Source of the DNA: Citromicrobium sp.
Lineage (GTDB): Bacteria > Pseudomonadota > Alphaproteobacteria > Sphingomonadales > Sphingomonadaceae
Length of the DNA: 9,233 bases
NCBI GenBank assembly: GCA_003248395.1
Contig: QFNA01000095.1
Coordinates: 1 to 9,233 of the forward strand
Direction: 5' to 3'
Below the pieces are notes generated by a model. It saw only the letters and a list, made by a program, of their open reading frames with translations. It was not told where the DNA came from and ran no database searches. Position 1 is the first letter of the stretch. The number at the start of each line of letters is the position of its first letter. Shown here one piece after another: positions 1 through 6,924 of the stretch. Both the position numbers and the translations under genes were made by a program.

Positions 1-57
1 TGATCCGGCCTTGCAGCGCGGCGGAACGGTTGTAAAAGCGCGCCTACGGCTTTCGAC
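1..57. other. Short stretch upstream of ccmC, no gene assigned
   Basis: No gene can be assigned here. Plus-strand frame 1 has a TGA at the first base, and frame 3 stays open only to a TAA at 33-35, giving about ten residues (IRPCSAAERL). Either could be the tail of an upstream gene, but the piece is too short to identify. ccmA and ccmB often precede ccmC in System I operons, yet nothing visible confirms that here. I see no convincing promoter: a TTGCAG at 11-16 is only 14 nt from TGTAAA at 31-36. Confidence 0.4.
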
Positions 58-780
58 ATGCATGGCTTTGCCAATCCCAAACGTTTCCTCGCCATCGCGC
101 GCTGGTTGACTCCTCTGCTGTTGATCGGGGGGCTTCTGCTGTCGGCTATCGCCTTGGTGTGGGGCCTGTTTTTCGTCCCGCCCGACCGGCTGATGGGCGA
201 GACCGTCCGGATCTTATTTCTGCACGTACCCACCGCCTGGCTGGGGATGGGCGGGTGGATCGCCATAGCGATCTCGAGCCTAGTCTTCCTGGTCTGGCGT
301 CACCCGCTCGCGGCGATTGCCGCCCGCGGTGCCGCAGTGCCGGGACTGGTTTTCACATTGATCTGCCTTCTGACCGGTTCGATCTGGGGGCGGCCTACGT
401 GGGGCACCTGGTGGGTATGGGATGGCAGGCTGACAAGCATGCTGGTGCTGGCATTCCTTTACGTGGCGTACATCGCCTTGGCGCAGGCTAGCCAACGGGA
501 GGGCCTGAGCGCGAGGATCCCGGCCATCTTCGGGCTGTTGGGGGCAGTGAATATCCCGATCATCAATCGCAGTGTCGTTTGGTGGAATTCTCTCCATCAG
601 CCGCCCAGCATCACCATGGGTAGCAGTTCGATCGACGCTGCATTCATGGTGCCGCTGATGATTTCGGTGGCGGGGTTCTCGTTGCTGTTCGGCGGGGTCG
701 TGCTGGCGCGCATGCGTGCACTCCTTGCCGATGTTCAGACCGAGGCACGCCTGCGTCGCCGCGCGATGGAGATCGCGTGA
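58..780 (+). CDS. ccmC: Heme exporter/handling protein CcmC
   Basis: CcmC is an integral inner-membrane protein of cytochrome c maturation System I. With CcmAB and CcmD it places heme on the periplasmic chaperone CcmE. The 240-residue product has about six hydrophobic segments. It carries the tryptophan-rich WWD signature at residues 110-124 (WGRPTWGTWWVWDGR). Two periplasmic histidines expected to ligate heme flank it: His56 in FLHVPTAW and His180 in WWNSLHQPPS. Length and C-terminal RLRRRAM match the family. The ATG at 58 gives the familiar MHGFANP N-terminus; an in-frame TGA lies at 1-3 and no other ATG precedes it. No strong Shine-Dalgarno is visible. The stop shares one base with the ccmD start (TGATG). 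Confidence 0.95.
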   Translation: MHGFANPKRFLAIARWLTPLLLIGGLLLSAIALVWGLFFVPPDRLMGETVRILFLHVPTAWLGMGGWIAIAISSLVFLVWRHPLAAIAARGAAVPGLVFTLICLLTGSIWGRPTWGTWWVWDGRLTSMLVLAFLYVAYIALAQASQREGLSARIPAIFGLLGAVNIPIINRSVVWWNSLHQPPSITMGSSSIDAAFMVPLMISVAGFSLLFGGVVLARMRALLADVQTEARLRRRAMEIA

Positions 781-920
781 TGCGCGAAGCTCTCGACCAG
801 TGGAACTTCGTGATCGCAGCGTACGTGATCGGCATAGCGGGGACGCTCGGCATGATGGCGTGGAGTTGGATCGCGATGCGGCGAGCCGAGCGCCGTCGGG
901 CGGAGGCGCGGCGAAAGTGA
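780..920 (+). CDS. ccmD: Heme exporter protein CcmD (small membrane subunit)
   Basis: A 46-residue protein starting MREALDQWNFVIAAY, with one transmembrane helix at about residues 9-32 and a very basic cytoplasmic tail (RRAERRRAEARRK). This architecture, and its place between ccmC and ccmE, is typical of CcmD, which stabilises the CcmABC-CcmE complex and helps release holo-CcmE. The ATG at 780 overlaps the ccmC stop by one base and is preceded by GGAG at 768-771, eight bases upstream. The stop at 918-920 overlaps the GTG start of ccmE. CcmD sequences are poorly conserved, so the call rests mainly on size, topology and context. Confidence 0.88.
   Translation: MREALDQWNFVIAAYVIGIAGTLGMMAWSWIAMRRAERRRAEARRK
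902..906 (+). promoter_or_regulatory. Shine-Dalgarno GGAGG that sets the GTG start of ccmE
   Basis: GGAGG lies ten bases before the GTG at 917, inside the end of ccmD. It supports GTG 917 as the ccmE start over in-frame upstream starts, which would extend the protein through ccmC/ccmD coding sequence. Confidence 0.6.
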
Positions 921-1378
921 AACCGAAACACCAGCGCCTCACACTGCTGATTTTTGCGCTTGTGGCCATTGTCGGTGCAGGTCTGCTGGCGAGCTATGCG
1001 CTGCGCAATCAGGCGAGCTATTTCTATCTCCCGGAGCAGATGCGCGATAATCCACCGGCGTTGGGGCAGGCCGTCCGTCTCGGCGGAATGGTGGAAACGG
1101 GATCGCTCGAAACCTTGCCCGATGGGGTGACCATCACGTTCACCGTCACTGGTCGGGACCAGGCGCGCGTCCCCGTCCGATTTTCCGGCATCCTTCCCGA
1201 TCTTTTCGAGGAAGGATCGGGTGTGGTTGCGGAAGGCGCACTGGGTGCCGATGGCACTTTCGTCGCCGACAATCTGCTCGCCAAGCATGATGAGAATTAC
1301 GTGCCGCGCGAGCTCGAGGACATGACCGAGCACCAGGCATCCAAGATGGCCGAAGAGACTACGGTCGGGCTCGAATGA
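917..1378 (+). CDS. ccmE: Cytochrome c-type biogenesis heme chaperone CcmE
   Basis: CcmE is the periplasmic, membrane-anchored chaperone that binds heme covalently and hands it to CcmF/CcmH. The product is 153 residues if started at GTG 917: a short basic N-terminus (MKPKHQR), one membrane anchor at about residues 8-28, then an OB-fold domain (ASYFYLPEQM, VRLGGMVE, VRFSGILPDLFEEG). The hallmark LAKHDENYVP at residues 121-130 gives His124 as the covalent heme-binding residue and Tyr128 as the axial ligand position. The GTG overlaps the ccmD stop as GTGA and has GGAGG ten bases upstream. The stop overlaps the ccmF start as ATGA. The gene looks intact. Confidence 0.95.
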   Translation: MKPKHQRLTLLIFALVAIVGAGLLASYALRNQASYFYLPEQMRDNPPALGQAVRLGGMVETGSLETLPDGVTITFTVTGRDQARVPVRFSGILPDLFEEGSGVVAEGALGADGTFVADNLLAKHDENYVPRELEDMTEHQASKMAEETTVGLE

Positions 1379-3277
1379 TCGCAGAACTCGGCCTAGCCGC
1401 GCTGTGGTTGGCAGCAGCGCTGGCAGCACTGCAGCTGACGGCCGGTGCCCTGGCTCTGCGCGGAGAGGCAGCCGTACCAATTTCGGCGCTGACGCGTCCC
1501 GCAGCAATATTGCAGGGCATGCTCGCCGCTGTCGCGTTCGTCATGCTGTTGTGCCTTTTCGCCCGGACCGACCTTTCGGTGAAATTGGTCGCGATGAATT
1601 CGCACTCGCTCAAGCCGATGATTTACAAGATCTCCGGCGCATGGGGGAACCACGAAGGTTCGATGTTGCTGTGGGTCACGGTGATGGCGCTTGCCGGGGC
1701 ATTGATCGCGGCGATCGAGCGCCGTTTGCCGGAGCGGACGTTGCAAGCGACCCTGAGCGCCCAGGGTTTTGTCGCACTCGGCTTCTATGCCTTCCTGTTG
1801 CTGAGTTCGAATCCCTTCGAGCGGCTTCCGGTGCCGGTGCCCGAGGGGCAGGGGCTCAATCCTTTGCTGCAGGATGTGGGCCTCGCGTTGCATCCGCCGC
1901 GCCTTGCTGACCCGTCAGGTCACCCCCGAATTCGCCCGAACGATGCGGCCCTGGATTTTGGGCGCGTGGATTTTCCTGACCCTCGGCATCACCGCCGGGA
2001 GTTACTGGGCCTATTACGAACTTGGCTGGGGTGGCTGGTGGTTCTGGGACCCGGTCGAGAACGCTTCGCTCATGCCATGGCTGGCGGCGACAGCGCTCTT
2101 GCATTCCGCCAGCGTGCTTGCCGCCCGCGACGCGTTGCGGGTGTGGACGATCATGCTCGGCGTCGTGGCATTTTCGATGAGCATGGTGGGCACTTTCCTC
2201 GTTCGGTCGGGGATCCTGACCAGCGTACATGCCTTTGCCGTCGATCCCGAACGGGGCAGTTTTATCCTCGCGCTGCTGGGCATTTACATCGGCGGGGCAC
2301 TGCTGCTTTTCGCCTTGCGCGCCGGCACGATTAGCGAAGGCAAGCAATTCGCGCTGGCAAGCAAGGAAGGCGCGCTGGTCTTCAACAACGTCATGCTGAG
2401 CGCGGTTCTGGCCGTGGTGCTGCTCGGAACATTGTATCCGCTCCTGACAGAAGCGTTCGACGTGCGCGTGTCGGTCGGCCCACCGTATTTCAATCCAGTC
2501 GGCGCGATTTTCGTCATTCCCATGCTGTTGGTCATGATGGTCGGGCCCTTGCTGCGCTGGCGTCGCGACCGATGGGAGCGCATTTCGAAGGAACTGGCGC
2601 TGGTTGCCGCGCTCATCGTCGCCGGTCTGGTCTTCTTTGGAGTGGTGGAGGGCGTTGCCATTTTGCCATTGCTGGGTCTTGCCCTTGCGATCGCGCTCGC
2701 GGCCGCCAGCCTGCTACCGCTGCGCGGGAGGCGGCTGCACAAGGTGCCGATCGCGACATGGGGCATGGTGCTCGCGCATTTCGGCCTAGCGGTCGCATTG
2801 TTCGGCATGGCGAGCGAAAGTGCGTTCTCGCAAGAGGAACTGGCAGCGCTGGAGCCAGGGTCGTCCACGGCTGTCGGGCCATGGCAAATCCAACTGGTCG
2901 GCGTGCGTCCGGTCGCCGGGCCCAACTGGACTGCGCTCGAGGGACAGCTCGAAGTCAGCTATAAAGGTGGCCCCGCTGTCGAAATCGGGCCGCAATCGCG
3001 CAGCTTTTGGGCTCCTTCGCAGCAAACGACAGAAAGTGTTCTGGTCACCCGTTGGAACGGGCAGCTTTATGCGGTGATGGGTGGCGACGCCAACGATGGG
3101 CGATGGCAATTGCGTCTGTGGTGGAAACCATTTGTGACCTTCATCTGGTATGGCGGCGTTCTCGTTGCTCTGGGTGGTGTCCTCGCCTTGATTGGCCGCG
3201 TGCAAAGCGATGTGAAACGTCGCAGCGTCAGAAAGCGAATCGATGCGCGACGCGTCGATCTCGAGTCGCTCAAATGA
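1375..3277 (+). pseudogene. ccmF: Cytochrome c heme lyase subunit CcmF, broken by an internal deletion/frameshift
   Basis: CcmF is the large inner-membrane heme lyase subunit that moves heme from CcmE to apocytochrome c. Frame 1 from ATG 1375 encodes a normal N-terminal part, including AWGNHEGSMLLW and NPLLQDVGLALHPP (His173 in HPP). After 1899 this frame loses all similarity and stops at 2334. The rest of CcmF resumes in frame 2 from 1901 to the stop at 3277: LLTRQVTPEFAR, the WWD motif GWGGWWFWDPVENAS, SVHAFAVDP and GMVLAHFGLAV. The helix that normally joins the halves (family pattern LLYxGYVGxSVAF) is absent. Inserting 18 codons (53 nt) restores the frame. It also places the histidines at 2102 and 2228 at residues 261 and 303, matching the E. 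coli heme-ligand numbering as I recall it, and gives about 651 residues. All four key histidines survive. The lesion is a genuine deletion or an assembly error. Confidence 0.9.
1891..1912 (+). other. Deletion/frameshift junction in ccmF
   Basis: Reading CAT CCG CCG at 1891-1899 gives the conserved HPP in frame 1. Reading GCC TTG CTG ACC at 1901-1912 gives ALLT, the start of the loop after the missing helix, in frame 2. The break is therefore localised to about 1899-1901. Moving downstream sequence from frame 1 to frame 2 needs a deletion whose length is 2 modulo 3, and 53 nt fits. The local sequence CCGCCGCGCC is repetitive, so short-homology slippage is possible, but the parental sequence is not visible. 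Confidence 0.8.
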
Positions 3278-3801
3278 GCTGGAGGCTATGGATACCCCTG
3301 GCTGCATTTGCCGCGTTCCTGGGGCTGGCCGGCTATATGCTGGTCCAGCCCCGTCACGATGAAGTGCGAAGCGCCATGGTGGGCAAGGCCTTGCCGCTCT
3401 TCAGTCTCGACGCTGCGAGTGACGATCGACCTGGCGTCGCAAGCGCAGACTTCCAGGACGGCGAACCAAGGCTGCTGAACATCTGGGCCAGCTGGTGCCT
3501 TCCCTGCATTGCCGAAGCTCCACAGCTCGACGCGCTTCGTGATGGGGGGGCGACCATTGTCGGAGTTGCGGTCCGAGACAAACCGGAAGATGTTGCTGCC
3601 TTCCTCGATCGATATGGCAATCCCTACACGCGGATTGGCCGCGACGATCTGTCGGAAGTGCAGTTGGGCATCGGCTCGTCCGGAGTTCCGGAAACTTTCG
3701 TCGTCAACGGACGCGGCGTCATCACCTATCAGCATATCGGCGATGTGCGGCCGGAGCATGTGCCAATGTTGCTGGAGAAACTGCGCGAGGCCGGCAAATG
3801 A
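3274..3801 (+). CDS. ccmG: Thiol:disulfide interchange protein CcmG/DsbE
   Basis: A membrane-tethered periplasmic thioredoxin-like protein of 175 residues that reduces disulfides in apocytochrome c and/or CcmH before heme attachment. An N-terminal anchor spans about residues 5-24. The thioredoxin fold follows, with the redox motif WASWCLPC at residues 71-78 (Cys75, Cys78) and the cis-proline region SGVPETFVV (Pro139, Glu140), which matches the GxPETF pattern typical of DsbE. The ATG at 3274 overlaps the ccmF stop as ATGA. The frame is open further upstream, but that sequence is ccmF read in another frame. No clear Shine-Dalgarno precedes the start, so it probably relies on ribosomes finishing ccmF. 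The stop overlaps ccmH as ATGA. Confidence 0.94.
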   Translation: MSWRLWIPLAAFAAFLGLAGYMLVQPRHDEVRSAMVGKALPLFSLDAASDDRPGVASADFQDGEPRLLNIWASWCLPCIAEAPQLDALRDGGATIVGVAVRDKPEDVAAFLDRYGNPYTRIGRDDLSEVQLGIGSSGVPETFVVNGRGVITYQHIGDVRPEHVPMLLEKLREAGK

Positions 3802-4205
3802 GGTTGCTTCTTGCCATGCTCCTCGCGCTGCTGGGGTTGCCGCTTCTCGCGCAGGAGACCAGTGCGCCGCCTGCTCCCTTTGCCTATCGCCAGCTCGACG
3901 ATCCGGCCCAGGAAGCGGCTGCGCAGGAACTGATGCAGACGATCCGCTGCTTGCGCTGCCAGTCGCAGTCGATTGCCGATAGTGACGCGGCGATGGCTGG
4001 CGATATGCGCCATCAGGTGCGGACCCGCATTGCGGCGGGCGAGAACCCCGAAGACGTCAGGCAATGGCTGATGGATCGCTATGGCGATTACGTCAGTTAC
4101 AAACCTGTGGTTTCAAACAGCACTTGGCCGCTGTTCGCCATCCCTGTCCTGATCATTCTCGCTGTGTTCGCCGTTCTTGTAAGACGCTTGAGGCGTCCGG
4201 CATGA
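3798..4205 (+). CDS. ccmH: Cytochrome c-type biogenesis protein CcmH (CcmL/CycL type)
   Basis: CcmH is a periplasmic, C-terminally anchored thiol protein that works with CcmF, CcmG and CcmI at the heme-ligation step. The 135-residue product has a signal peptide at about residues 1-18 ending near LLAQE. A three-helix domain carries the signature TIRCLRCQSQSIADSDA (Cys51, Cys54), followed by WLMDRYGDYVSYKP. One C-terminal transmembrane helix lies at about 109-127, ending in basic residues (RRLRRPA). Length and layout match stand-alone CcmH; the E. coli version is fused to a CcmI-like TPR domain, while here that partner is the next gene. GAGG at 3787-3790 sits seven bases before the ATG. Both ends overlap neighbouring genes as ATGA. 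Confidence 0.94.
   Translation: MRLLLAMLLALLGLPLLAQETSAPPAPFAYRQLDDPAQEAAAQELMQTIRCLRCQSQSIADSDAAMAGDMRHQVRTRIAAGENPEDVRQWLMDRYGDYVSYKPVVSNSTWPLFAIPVLIILAVFAVLVRRLRRPA
4183..4197 (+). promoter_or_regulatory. Small hairpin over the ccmI ribosome binding site
   Basis: GACGC (4183-4187) and GCGTC (4193-4197) are perfect complements around the loop TTGAG. The ccmI Shine-Dalgarno GAGG (4190-4193, eight bases before the ATG at 4202) falls in the loop and the first base of the 3' arm. It could modulate ccmI translation or favour coupling to ccmH. A five-pair stem inside an Arg-rich coding tail may also be chance. Confidence 0.25.
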
Positions 4206-4849
4206 GCTGGCTGCCGATCATCGCCCTTGCGGTCATCGCATTTGTCGCGGCAGTTTTTGTGCTGAAGCTGGACCGCGGAAGCTGGACCTTGCTCGGCGCC
4301 GCATTGATGTTCGGGCTTTCCGGATACGCCCTCCAGGGATCGCCCGGCATGGCGGGATCGCCGAGATCGGCTTCGGTGCAGGACGCCGAAAGCGGAGAAA
4401 TGCTCGTCTCGGCGCGGCGAGAGTTTTACGGAACCGACCAATTGCCGTCTCGCTGGGTGCTGACCGGTGACGGTTTCCTGCGCCGGGGAGATTACGCGCG
4501 AGCGGCGGGTTTCTATAATAATGCGGTGCAGGACGACCCTCGCGATGCAGAAGCATGGAGCGCGCTCGGCATATCGCTGATCGAACATGCGGAAGGCAAT
4601 CTGACCCCGGCAGCGATCGAGTCGCTGGCACGCGCCGAGTCTCTCGATGAGGAAAACGCTGCGCCACGCTATTTTCTGGGCCTGGCATGGCTGCGGGCCG
4701 GCGAGCCCGTCAGGACGCTGGAATTGTGGGACGAAGCCATCTCCAACGCGCCGCAAGACGCCGAATGGCGCGAGTCGCTGGTCATCCGGCGTCAAAACCT
4801 GGTCGAACTGCTGACACGATTGTCGGCCGATCGACAAGCCGTCGAATGA
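4202..4849 (+). CDS. ccmI: Cytochrome c biogenesis protein CcmI/CycH, short TPR form
   Basis: The 215-residue product has two N-terminal hydrophobic segments (about residues 2-21 and 26-43), a linker, and a periplasmic region with tetratricopeptide-like helices at about residues 84-117, 118-151 and 154-187. Examples are GDYARAAGFYNNAVQDDPRDAEAWSALG and APRYFLGLAWLRAGEPVRTLELWDEAI, quoted here only as landmarks. Family knowledge: CcmI is the chaperone that binds the C-terminal helix of apocytochrome c and brings it to CcmF/CcmH. The protein is well below the roughly 400 residues of Rhodobacter CcmI. The start at 4202 overlaps the ccmH stop as ATGA and has GAGG eight bases upstream; the open frame before it is ccmH shadow. 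It is the last gene of the operon. Confidence 0.85.
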   Translation: MSWLPIIALAVIAFVAAVFVLKLDRGSWTLLGAALMFGLSGYALQGSPGMAGSPRSASVQDAESGEMLVSARREFYGTDQLPSRWVLTGDGFLRRGDYARAAGFYNNAVQDDPRDAEAWSALGISLIEHAEGNLTPAAIESLARAESLDEENAAPRYFLGLAWLRAGEPVRTLELWDEAISNAPQDAEWRESLVIRRQNLVELLTRLSADRQAVE

Positions 4850-4859
4850 CGGCCTTTTC
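4838..4859 (+). terminator. Candidate intrinsic terminator at the end of the ccm operon
   Basis: Stem GCCGTC (4838-4843) pairs perfectly with GACGGC (4848-4853) around the loop GAAT, followed by C and four T residues (4855-4858). It overlaps the ccmI stop codon at 4847-4849. Another perfect six-pair hairpin, TTGTCG (4820-4825) with CGACAA (4832-4837), abuts it on the 5' side. The T-tract is short, so termination may be partial. Confidence 0.45.
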
Positions 4860-4883
4860 AAGCGTGTTGCCGCTGCCATTGCG

Positions 4884-4940
4884 ACCTGCTAATTGCCGCG
4901 GCCTTGCGGGGGCGCCGCCGCGCCAGAAAGCAGGTTTTTT
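4884..4940 (+). terminator. Terminator- or attenuator-like structure in the kup leader
   Basis: ACCTGCT (4884-4890) and AGCAGGT (4929-4935) are perfect seven-base complements enclosing a very GC-rich segment that can fold internally, for example GCGGC 4898-4902 with GCCGC 4914-4918. The 3' arm runs straight into six T residues (4935-4940). This looks like an intrinsic terminator. It lies only 27 bases before the kup ATG, so it either finishes ccm read-through or acts as an attenuator on a kup transcript starting upstream. Confidence 0.35.
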
Positions 4941-4944
4941 CGCC

Positions 4945-4971
4945 ATGCGGCAGGACATTTTCTTCACATGA
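4945..4971 (+). CDS. Possible leader mini-ORF upstream of kup
   Basis: ATG at 4945 opens an eight-residue frame (MRQDIFFT) whose TGA at 4969-4971 overlaps the kup start as ATGA. AGGT at 4932-4935 lies nine bases before it, inside the 3' arm of the upstream stem. Its position could let a ribosome reinitiate at kup. An ORF this short is easily chance, and nothing marks it as a known leader peptide. Confidence 0.2.
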   Translation: MRQDIFFT

Positions 4972-6908
4972 CCGAACACGAGGGTGCTCAGATCGAGCCA
5001 GCGGGCAATGGCGATGCGCCACGCCACGGACATGCCGGATCGAAAGCAGGGCTGGCGCTTGGCGCAATCGGCATCGTTTTCGGAGATATCGGCACCAGCC
5101 CTCTCTATGCGTTCAGGGAGACGTTCTCTGGCGCGAACAATTTCTCGATCGCGATCGATCGCATGCACGTACTTGGTGTCGTCAGCCTGATCTTCTGGTC
5201 GATGCTGATCGTCGTCTCGATTCAGTACGTGACCATCCTCATGCGGGCCGACAACAAGGGGCAGGGCGGAAGCCTTGCGCTAGTTGCCTTGCTCTCGCGC
5301 CATATCGGGAAATCCGCCTACGGCTGGGTCGTCGTCCTGCTCGGCGTTTTCGCGACCTCGCTGTTCTATGGCGACAGCATGATTACGCCTGCGATTTCCG
5401 TTCTCTCGGCGGTCGAGGGGCTGACGGTTGTCGATCACCGTCTGGACCGTTTCGTGATCCCGATCGCGCTCGTCCTGCTGGTGTGCCTGTTTCTCTTGCA
5501 GAAGCGCGGTACGGCCAAGGTCGGTGCGCTCTTCGCGCCTGTCATGATCGTCTATTTCGCTACGATTGCTTTGCTGGGCGCCAACCAGATCTGGCAGAAC
5601 CCGGACATCCTCTGGGCCTTGAACCCTTATTACGCAGTCATGTTCTTCGTCAGCGACGGGGCGGTAGCATTTCTCGCCCTTGGAGCGGTGGTTCTGGCCG
5701 TCACGGGCTCGGAGGCGCTCTATAGCGACATGGGTCACTTCGGGCGGGGTCCGATGCGTCTGTCCTGGTTCGGTTTCGTCATGCCTTGTCTGCTGCTCAA
5801 CTATTTCGGGCAGGGGGCGATGATTGCCAGCCTCCCGGCAGAGCAAGCCGCAGAAGTGGTGCGAAATCCGTTCTTCCTGCTTGCGAGCGAAGAGTATCGG
5901 CTGCCGCTCGTGATACTAGCCACCATGGCCACATTTATCGCGAGTCAGGCGGTCATTTCAGGGGCATTCTCGATTACGCATCAGGCGATGCAACTGGGCT
6001 TCATTCCGCGACTGTCGATCCGCCATACGAGCGAAACCGAAGCGGGCCAGATTTACATCCCGGTGGTCAACTGGGCCTTGTTGATCGCCGTGATCGTGCT
6101 GGTGCTGACGTTCCAGAACTCCTCGAATCTCGCCAGCGCATACGGAATTGCCGTCACCGGCGCGGTGACCATCGATACCTTGCTGATGGGCGCACTGTTC
6201 GTAGGCGTCTGGAAGTGGAAGTGGTTCGTCGCGCTGCCGATCGTGCTCTTCTTCCTGATCGTCGACGGCGCCTATTTCGCGGCAAACCTGGTCAAGATAC
6301 CCGATGGCGGGTGGTTCCCGCTGGTCGTGGGTCTGGTGGCGTTCACGCTGCTCACGACATGGGCCCGTGGCCGCAAACTGATGCGCGACCGGATGAGCGA
6401 GACCGCTCTTCCGATCGAGATTTTCGCGAAATCGGCGAAAAACAGCGCGACCCGCGTGCCTGGCACGGCGATCTTCATGGCCAGCCAGGCTGCTGGTGTC
6501 CCTTCCGCATTGCTGCACAACATCAAGCACAACAAGGTTCTGCACGAGCGCGTCGTGATACTGACGGTGCTGATCGACGATGCTCCCTATGTAGATCCGG
6601 AGAAGCGTTGCGAAATCCATGATCTCGGCGACGGATTCTTCCGCGCCATACTGCATTATGGCTTCATGGAAGAAACCAACGTGCCGGAAGGGCTCAAGCA
6701 GATGGAGCGTTGCGGCGGCCATTTCGACATGATGCACACCAGCTTTTTCCTCAGCCGTCAGACCCTGCTGGCTAGCAACAATCCCGGCATGCCAGTCTGG
6801 CGAGAAAAGATCTTCGCCTGGATGCTGCGCAATGCCGCGACAGCGATGGATTTCTTCCGACTGCCGACGAACCGCGTGGTCGAGTTGGGCAGCCAGGTGG
6901 AAATCTGA
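4968..6908 (+). CDS. kup: Kup-family potassium/proton symporter
   Basis: Kup (TrkD) takes up K+ together with H+ across the inner membrane, mainly as a low-rate, constitutive system. The 646-residue product has family length and about twelve transmembrane segments up to roughly residue 470, then a cytosolic C-terminal domain. Signatures include GDIGTSPLYAFRETF (from residue 39), MRADNKGQGGSLAL (from 92), FYGDSMITPAISVLSAVEG, and the family-typical C-terminus NRVVELGSQVEI. The ATG at 4968 gives MTEHEGAQIEP, a hydrophilic N-terminus before the first helix. AGGA at 4952-4955 is a rather distant Shine-Dalgarno (12 bases). It is transcribed like the ccm genes but separated by 118 nt with terminator-like structures, so it is probably not part of that operon. 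It converges with yciB. Confidence 0.95.
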   Translation: MTEHEGAQIEPAGNGDAPRHGHAGSKAGLALGAIGIVFGDIGTSPLYAFRETFSGANNFSIAIDRMHVLGVVSLIFWSMLIVVSIQYVTILMRADNKGQGGSLALVALLSRHIGKSAYGWVVVLLGVFATSLFYGDSMITPAISVLSAVEGLTVVDHRLDRFVIPIALVLLVCLFLLQKRGTAKVGALFAPVMIVYFATIALLGANQIWQNPDILWALNPYYAVMFFVSDGAVAFLALGAVVLAVTGSEALYSDMGHFGRGPMRLSWFGFVMPCLLLNYFGQGAMIASLPAEQAAEVVRNPFFLLASEEYRLPLVILATMATFIASQAVISGAFSITHQAMQLGFIPRLSIRHTSETEAGQIYIPVVNWALLIAVIVLVLTFQNSSNLASAYGIAVTGAVTIDTLLMGALFVGVWKWKWFVALPIVLFFLIVDGAYFAANLVKIPDGGWFPLVVGLVAFTLLTTWARGRKLMRDRMSETALPIEIFAKSAKNSATRVPGTAIFMASQAAGVPSALLHNIKHNKVLHERVVILTVLIDDAPYVDPEKRCEIHDLGDGFFRAILHYGFMEETNVPEGLKQMERCGGHFDMMHTSFFLSRQTLLASNNPGMPVWREKIFAWMLRNAATAMDFFRLPTNRVVELGSQVEI

Positions 6909-6924
6909 CCTTCGGAGGTATGGT

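Noticed and set aside
644..1507. Long minus-strand open frame opposite ccmC-ccmF
   Set aside because: It spans several overlapping real genes on the other strand and has no family features.
1895..1905. Programmed ribosomal frameshifting in ccmF
   Set aside because: No slippery heptamer is visible, and a frameshift could not restore the 18 missing residues. Deletion explains the data better.
4867..4895. Promoter-like TTGCCG - 17 nt - TAATTG upstream of kup
   Set aside because: The -35 is fair, but the -10 matches the consensus at only two of six positions. Spacing alone is not enough to call it.
5144..5167. GATC/CGATCG-rich run
   Set aside because: It lies within conserved kup coding sequence (SIAIDRMH) and reflects codon choice. 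There is no evidence of an origin or a protein-binding cluster.
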